This document shows, one piece after another, positions 48,201 through 57,200 of a DNA stretch of 64,000 nucleotides. Location of the stretch: NCBI GenBank assembly GCA_012861695.1, contig JAAOOA010000033.1:17089934-17153933 (forward strand), written 5' to 3'. A program made the translations under genes and the position numbers. Every line of letters starts with the position of its first letter. The first letter of the stretch is position 1. Below the pieces are notes generated by a model that had not been told where the DNA came from, searched no databases, and was given only the letters and a program-made list of their open reading frames with translations. The stretch is from Trematomus loennbergii. Taxonomy: Eukaryota > Chordata > Actinopteri > Perciformes > Nototheniidae.

Positions 48201-51200
48201 TTGTTTTTAAAAAAAACAGCTGTGAAACATAATATCACGTACACAATTAAACTCACAAGTACTGAAGTGAAAGATCAATCAATCAATCAATCAATCAATG
48301 TTTATTTATATAGCCCAATATCACAAATGTTACATTTGTCTCAGTGGACTTCACAGTTTGTACAGAATATCAGTATGACAATACGACACCCTCTGTCCTT
48401 AGACCCTCACATCGTACAAGGAAACACTTCCAGAGAAACCCCACAGTTTAAAGGGGAAAATGGGAGAAACCTCAGGGAGAGCAACAGAGGAGGGATCCTC
48501 TCCCAGGACGGACAGACGTGCAATAGATGCCGTGTATAAATTGAAGAGATAATACATTTACAACATAGGTAGACCAAATGTTTGGAAATGCATGTGTCTA
48601 TAATAAGAAGATGAATCCACGAGGATGTCAACAATCCTGTGGGAGTAGTATGATGAAAATCAGGCAGGACCACAGAGACAGGTTCAGCCACGACTTGAAA
48701 TCCAGGACTCGGATCAGGACTCAGGATAGAGGATCCAGACTCAGGATCCCGCTTAGATAGACACCAAAAAGAAATGTGGGGAAGCTGGGTTATTGGGAAC
48801 ATGAGAGTACACAGGTACAGACAGAGAGAAGGAAGAAGTAAGGTGTCCCCGACGAAGTCTAAGCCTATAGCAGCAAAACTAGGGGCTGAATTATAAAAGA
48901 AACGATAAGGATTGTTTTCAGAGGACTTGTGTAATCTTCGTACAAATATCTCTTGACTAAATAATCCTTTAAACACAAGTTCTCATAAGTGGATCTCGCT
49001 CTTTGTCCCAGTTGATAGGAACAGTTACTAACAGAGAGGAACAAGAGAAGCTGTGTTGTAGCTCTGAAGATTTTCTATGAGGTATCAGCGGCACACATGA
49101 AAAAGACTTTCAGGGCTAAAACTGGCAAAACAGGAGGTCGTCCTTCACCCTCTCCCTCCTCCCCCTCTCTTGACCTTGATTACTTACATTCCTAACAGCT
49201 GTTGTCCAACTTACTGTTTTGCCTCTGCTATTCCCGCCCGCCTGCCTGCCTGCCTGCGTAGAATGTCTCTGGAGGTTATGACCATCCTCTGTCGCTGTGA
49301 GAATATCGAAACCTCGGAGGGTGTTCCCTTGGATGTGACAGGGGTGGCTCAGGTAATGCATTTCAACATAAAAAAAAGCAGTGGCTGCTGGTGCTCGCGG
49401 CCAAAGGAAGACTCAGGAAAAAGGTTCAACTAACAAGCTAACTATGTGTTTGCTTCTCTCATCTTCATTGCTTTTTTTCTTCTGCAGGGGAGGGGACACA
49501 GTCAGCTGTCACTTATTTGGGCTGTGCCAATAAAGCTGAACTCTGAGTCACATTTGGCAACGGGGTCAATAAATGAATGCTATAAAAATGGCCAAAAAAA
49601 AGAGAATTTGATCAATCCAATCTTAAATCCAAATTTGGAATAAAGCTGAAAAATATGACGATAATCTTTCACATTTTGAATTGACAATGGCATCTCATTT
49701 ATCTCCGTTGTCGGTGGTCTGGAGTCCTTGGGTGAATGGTTTCACTTTGTCCTGTTTTTTCCTTGTGTTCTGGCCCTTCCCTTCATTTTGCTTTCCCCGA
49801 ACATGTCAATTTTTATTTTTTTTATTTTTCCACATTCTTCAACAGGATAACGCTTGAGATTATGACCCTGCAGCCCAAGTGTGATGATGTAGAGACAGCG
49901 GAGGGTGTAGCTCTTACTGTCACTGGGGTGGCTCAGGTAAATCACTACACTTTTCTGGGAATACCAGTTCAGACTCCACTAACCCACACATCCCCCACCC
50001 CATACCTCCCTTTCTCTGGCATCACCCCATAATCACAACACAGGTGTTTTATAAATACAGAGGGCTCAAGTTTAGAGGCACACTTCTATCTTTGACTAAA
50101 GCCCTGTGTCCATGTGGCGACTTTTTTCTGAGTGCCAGTGTGCACCCAGGGTTTTTTCCCTTTTTTTTTGGCAACGCCATTTTCCTCAAACACTTCAAGT
50201 TAAAAATATTTCAGAAAAGTGCCAGTGTCGTCACTGTAGAAAACAGAGGACTCTTGGTTGGACAGTATGTTTCATACAGAACCTACCATAAAAAATATAA
50301 TTTCTTTGAGCGGATTGGCCAGGTAGACACCGACTGTTGCTGCCGCATGGGAGTTGTACTGTTATCGCCATACGCAGGTTAACTTCCTCGCTCTATGGCT
50401 GTCAGATTGAACGTTGAAGCTCATTCATAAAAACAAGTATCTTCTGGTTGCTCCTCAAAGTAAAAAAACAACGTCAAACAAATATTTAGTTGCAAACCAG
50501 AGAAAATCCAATTGGGCAATGCCAGTCTGTCATATAACAGAGGTGATGCGTTGTTGAGATAGCATTTTCATAGAAACAAAACAAATAAAAAGTGCTATTT
50601 GGACACGGGCCTAATGACACTAAGCAAAATACAGTTTGAGTCAAATTGTTGTCTGCATGATTTACCCTCATATTTGGGCATAATACACCTAGCATTAACT
50701 CACCTGACTAAGCCTGCATTCAGAGTGACCCTAGCACAGAGTAAAAAGCCTTCAAACCAGGCTTCCTGGTTTAGTATTTGGTCAGCCCCCTAGCGGGATA
50801 TATTCAGTCTGAACCTGGTCCTAGTGTGGCAGGAGAAAGGGGTCTGTGTAGAGCCTGATGTGCATTTTAATATCAACCTGAATCTTTTGTTTTCATTGTG
50901 TCTGCTGTGTTTGTTTGATCCTGTTCAGTGCCAAAACCTTTTTTGTTGTTTTTCAACCTGAGATGTGTGAGAAAATTCCACCTTTAAAAAATAAAACTTG
51001 ATTTTATATACTCCACACATAATACACAATAAAAGTGAGCAGCATAAAGTAATGGACACTAGATACGTGACAAATTATATCCTTTATTTAAAGCATATAT
51101 TATTACAAAGATATTCAAAATTGAAATTCCTACCTCCATTGGTATAGGACAGGACCATTCTTTACCGAAGAAAAGGAAATTAAGATATCTCACAATCCTT

Positions 51201-54200
51201 TGCGGCACCAACATTTTAAAGAATCGCCATTCTATTACTGAGGAATTGGATTCGAAAATGTAATTAAATAGTACGTCATTGCATTTATCACAGTAATTAT
51301 TATATTTCTCATATTAACTGTTGGAAAAAAAAGCACTTAAAGCACTCTAATGAATTGTCCTTCACATCTTGACCCTATGTAATTTTCCATCACATCAGCA
51401 GAAAGTAGATAAGCATTTAATAATTACTTTCTATATCTTAAGTAGTTCAAGGACAAAACCTTTACTTTAAATATTTCTACGGTGGGACTGTTGTCCCTTG
51501 AGTCATTTCCTAAATCAGTTAAAATGTTTGAGCTACTAACATACATAAGTGAAATATTTTGATGGTGAATTTTCTACTGAAAAACATAATGTACACACTA
51601 TTTTCTGCATTTCTGTTTGCGAAAGATCTTGCGCTCATATTCATTTCCCTTTTTTTGTCTGGCATGCTAGTATTTCCTTTTGTCTCTGAAAGAAGTTGGT
51701 GTCTCGTTATCAGTTCTGTATTTTGACCACACTCATGCCAGTGTTCCTCTCCTCTGTGTTGTCCTGCATGCCTGCTGACAATGAGCCCACTGTAGGGAGC
51801 TGAACAACTCTCACACAGTTTACTTCACAGAGAGGCCCGTCGTTTGATTGGTCCAACCTAGACCAAAGACATGGGGTGTGTGTCTCCCATGGCAACAGAG
51901 CAGTGTGTGTGGTTGTAAAGTTAAAGAGACACGTGCTGTATTTGATTAAGAAAGAGACACAAAGTAGAATGAACTTGAAAGTTAATTAAGAATTTAGTTT
52001 GAACTATGTTAGGTGGATATCAATTACACTCTTGCACTATAATCATGTTTTGCTTCACAATTTTGGTAGCATTTCTGTCTTTCTAAAATCCTGTCAATTG
52101 TAGATGACCCAAAAAGAGAATTCACTTTTTTAAAACACAAAAAGGAAAAGGAAAAAACCGTTGAGGAGTAGTTGTCAGGAGTGTCGACGCCATTATTTTT
52201 TATACATTTCCTGTACTTTTATTTTAAGTTTTTGTATCTTGAATGAGCTGTGCGTTAGGAGAAGGCAGGAGGAAGGGTGGTGTCACGAGGGGAATAGGAA
52301 GGGGGTGGGGATACGGTCAGGGGTTAAATGGAAGAGATTCCCGTTGCACACCAGTCTTGGCCGTGGCACGGCTCCCCCTGCTGTGTGTCTGAGCACGCCT
52401 GTGTGTGTGTTAGTTTGTGTGCGGCTGGCTGGCCTGCAGCCCTTTTCTGTTTTCAGACATGTGTTTCCTTGGAATGACGTCCATCTTCACTGACTTTGTG
52501 TTGCCCTCATTCCTGTTATGAGTGCATGTTGCAAAAACAAAAACCATGTGCAGACCTCTCGCCTAAGGACCCAGCTCACTCTCTTTTCTTCCAGTTCCAG
52601 TGGAGTACAATATGACCCCAAAACCTCCTGTCTTACACCATTTTGTTCCTTTCCTGCCTGTATACGTGACTTCTGTTATCATCACTGAATGTCCTTTTAT
52701 ATTGTAAACCTCAGGTTCATGCAATTGATTTTTCTTTTGTTTAATTTGTTGTAAAGGATCCCACTGATGGCATTTCCTGTAAATGATCCTGTTATTAAGA
52801 TGTAATAGAGAAATACAGTAATAACTCGATTGGCATTTAGATGTTGGTTTCAGGGTAATTATCCGGTCACAGAAAGTCCACTTGCATCGTGCCATTTTTA
52901 GAGAAGTGATTTCATTTATAAGTACATGCCTTTGCCTGTTATCATGAGCCTCGTCATAACGGCATTGAGGGTCAAATTGTCTGCATCTTCTGCTATTGGT
53001 TACACATACATCTATCATTTATCAAGAGCATTAGACCATATGTCTCTACTGTTAAAGTGAAGACACACACATTGAGCCTACAATACAACTATTTATGATG
53101 TTACTGTGAAACCGTTACAACCCTAATTTGAGAAGAACTTTGCACTGGAGTTGTAACGGAAATAATGTGATCATCCCTAAGGCTTAGTGTATGCAGGCCT
53201 CCATCCCAGCACCTGCCACCCAGGGCTGTTTATTTAGTGCTTTTTCCTGTGTCAGTGTATATATCAGAATTACATCGGTTCATCAATACACAGCCAAGTC
53301 AATAGCAAGGATGCATGACCCAATTTGATGCACTTTTACACACAAAAAAAGGCCTCTATGCATCCATCCATTGCTCTAATGCATTACAGGCTGTGTAAGA
53401 TTTTTGTCATGTCATGCTTTATTTGTGTACTTGTTTTCCACACACTACTGACAGTATAAGAGTTATAAAGAATGATAAGTGTTTATTGATTCGACAGATA
53501 GAGATTATAAGATGACACCACAAAGCTAGTACATGTCATGTTCTCACGAGTGCCACACCCACATGATGTTGTCTGTATTTGTACTGGTGTTTGTGGATGT
53601 GTGTTCAGCTGACTCTTTGTCCTCGTTGACACCAGGTGAAAGTGATGACAGAGAACGAGCTGCTGGGTTACGCCTGCGAACAGTTCCTGGGGAAGTCAGT
53701 GGTGGAGATCAAGAGTGTGATCCTGCAGACCCTCGAGGGTCACCTGCGTGCCATCCTTGGTGGGTAGTCTCTCCGTAGTGATTTCTCACTGTTTAATATT
53801 TAGTTTTTCCAACAAATGCGGACAATATATATCGATTTTCTTAGTCTCATCTTAAAGAGGCCCTATTATGCTTTTGGGGGTTTTCATGTTGCTGTAGTGT
53901 GGCACATAGGCTTTTGTGCATGTACATGGACTGCAAAGGCTAAAATCCCACATTTTAAGGATTTCTCTCCTACAAGAGTGCCAAAACATGTAAACCACCA
54001 ATGAAAGACATAATTAACACATTTCGCAAGGCAAAGATTGTAAATGGCTGGGGTCACAGTGTGACGCAGTTTCACCAGAAAGTTGGTTGTGGGGAAAATG
54101 CACCAAAAAGTAGCTTTAGTTCCTGGTTTGGCTGTTAGCCCTGGGCTTGACTTGAACTCACAATGAGTGTTGGCAGGTGTGGTATTATAGAGCGGTTAGG

Positions 54201-57200
54201 TCAATTTGATCAGCTTGAACCCAAGGAGACAGAATAGCACTGAAGACAAACGTCATAATCATCACAATGGCAGGCTCTTGCTTTAGTTTATTTAAATAAA
54301 TCGCTGTTGGAAGTGGATAATGTATAACTTCCTCAGGGTCAGACTAGCCGGTGTTTGAACTATGAAGTGTAAAAGCTGTCATGAACTGTAGCCCAACTGG
54401 GTAGAAGATTTAATCGCTATGGGGAAATTCAGGTCCATCTTAAAGGACAGAGAACCCGACACCATTGGTAGATGAGTGCTCGTATATCCAAAAATCGTTT
54501 TAAATGTTGCCAGTTTTTAATGATTTTAATAGTTTGTTTTATTTCGCATATTGACTGGCTAATGTGCCTTTTTATTTGTGTTTACAGCTGTATTTGTCTG
54601 CCTGTCTTGTCTGTGTTTTATCTGTTGTAACTTCGTTCATGCTGCCCTTCTTGGCCAGCTCACTTTTGGAAAAGAGATTTTAATAAGGGGGGCATGTGGC
54701 GCAGTGGTTAATGCGCTGATCTTCGAATCAGAGGATAGCAAGTTCGAGTCCCACTGCAGTCAGCATGTCGTTGTGTCCCTGGGCAAGACACTTCACCCCA
54801 AATTGCTCCTGTGGGGATTGCCGACAGTATTGAGTATGTAAGTCGCTTTGGATAAAAGCGTCTAACATGTAATCTCAATGAGTCCCTGATTAAATAAAGG
54901 ATATATATAAGATAAAAATGAGGACAATGTCACATGACATTATACGTTTGTCAATGTGCTAAATTTGCATAAAAGTAATGCATTGAAACATTTTACTTGA
55001 GTAAAAGTATGTTAGTTTAATCAAGAAAATGTACTTAAAGTATTGAAAGTACAGTAAAAGTACTCAATGCAAAAAAATGCCCCATCATACTATTTTGTAT
55101 ATCATTAGATTATTATTAGTCATGCATTCATGTAAAAACTGGTACTTTGTTAAATGAAGTTACCAGTTTAAACTATGGATTCATCTGCTGATTATTTCTC
55201 CATTAATTGATCAATTGTTTTGGTTTGTAGATGTTCTGAAATAAGGGAGAACATCCATCACAAATATCCAGTGACACCTTCAGGGAGGTTTTTTTATCCA
55301 ACAATTTTGACTTCAAACTAAATGAAAAAGGACATTTGGCCCAAAAAATGCTGTTATAGTAAAACACTGTACATTTTCTGTACACAATTCTTGATCTGTA
55401 AAGTATCTAAAGCTGGCAGAGAAATATTGTAAAAAAAGATTTCCCCCCTAAAATGTAGTTGAATAGAAATAAAGTAGAAGTGGCATGAAAAGAAAAGACC
55501 CAGGAAAAGTAACACACAATTGTAGATAAGTACAGATCTTGTGTAAATATACGTCCATCTCTGCTGTGAAACTATGAAAGGGAAGGCACTAACTGGCGTT
55601 TCCATCCCTCAGGTACCCTCACTGTTGAGCAGATTTACCAGGACAGAGATAAGTTTGCTTCTCTGGTGCGAGAGGTGGCATCACCGGATGTCGGCCGCAT
55701 GGGAATCGAGATCCTCAGCTTCACCATCAAGGTGAAACACATCAATTCACTTTGCTTTCATCTATTCAGCCTCTGCTTGTAATTTGAGAAGTATTTAACC
55801 ACTCCCATAAATGTTCCTCACAGGATGTGTATGATAAAGTGGACTACCTGAGTTCACTGGGCAAAGCGCAGACAGCCGCAGTACAGAGGGATGCAGACAT
55901 CGGAGTGGCAGAGGCAGAGAGAGACGCTGGCATCAGGGTAAGAGGAGCTTTCAGATTAAATTAAAGCCACAAAGCCATTACAAAATCTTCCATTCTCTTG
56001 ATAGCTATTAGCTAATAGCTATCAAACCAACAAACTCCTCCTAATCCATCTCCATCTCATTATGTGTCTCTTACAGGAAGCCGAGTGCAAGAGAGAAATG
56101 ATGGATGTCAAGTTCTTAGCCGACACAAAGATGGCCGACTCCAAACGAGAGCTAGAAATGCAGAAAGCGTCCTTCAATCAGGAAGTGAACACGAAGGTAA
56201 AGAGTTATATGGTTTAGATTTGTTTTGCCAAATGTTGTGAGTTATATGTAAGTATTGATGTAAAACCTCCGGTCCCTTTAGAAAGCAGAGGCTCAGCTGG
56301 CGTACGAGCTGCAGGCGGCCAAGGAGCAGCAGAAGATCCGTCTGGAGGAGATTGAAATCGAGGTGGTGCAGAGGAAGAAGCAGATCATCATCGAGGATAA
56401 GGAGATCACCCGCACGGAAAAGGAGCTCACCGCCACGGTGAAGAGACCCGCAGAGGCCGAGGCTTACAAGATGCAGCAGCTGGCTGAGGGACGCAAGTGA
56501 GTGGCTCCCACACAGGTCCTCTTCCACAGTGCATACACTCCTTATCATTTAAAGGGATAGTACGAATGTATTGAAGTTGGGTTATATCAGGTAGTTATCC
56601 ATAGTCATTGCATTAGCAACAGTAGATGGCTGATGGCACAAACTTCAGTGTGAAGAAACAGGAAGGAGTTTCACAGAACATTAAGCACTACACGCTGTAA
56701 ACGGGCAGCAGCAAAAATTGATTTGAGCCCCTTTTAAAAATTCTTATATATATTTAATGTATTTTAGTCAAAGAGACATATCTGAGTAGGAACTGAAGCA
56801 CTATTAAAGGTGGGGTAGGTAAGTTTGAGAAACCGGCTCGAGATACACTTTTTGTTATATTCCATGGAATGCTCTTAACATCCCGATAGCAATGAATATC
56901 TTAAGTGCTTTGACAAAAAATCCATAAAAAAATGTCATCTGTGGAAGCTGTGGTACTGTAAAAAGCACGACCAATCATTTTAGCCGGCCCGGCTAAAATA
57001 ACTGGATGGCCTACCTGCCTGTCAGCCTTCCATCTGTGCACAAACTTATCTCGTGCCCTCATTGGTCATGTGCGCGTTCGTGTGTGTTGGAGGAGGGGCT
57101 CTGTAAGGAAGTGGCAGATTTTCTCCGGCTGTGTATTTTCAAATTCTAGCGCACTCGAGCTGGTTTCTCCAAAATGACCTACCCCACCTTTAACTGAAGT

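Noticed and set aside
48407..48976. Minus-strand frame of 189 codons in flot2 intron 2
   Set aside because: It lies wholly within a dispersed repeat common in teleosts, with no recognisable domain.
54688..54760. tRNA gene
   Set aside because: A and B boxes are present but the anticodon stem is poor and the sequence continues into a SINE body and tail.
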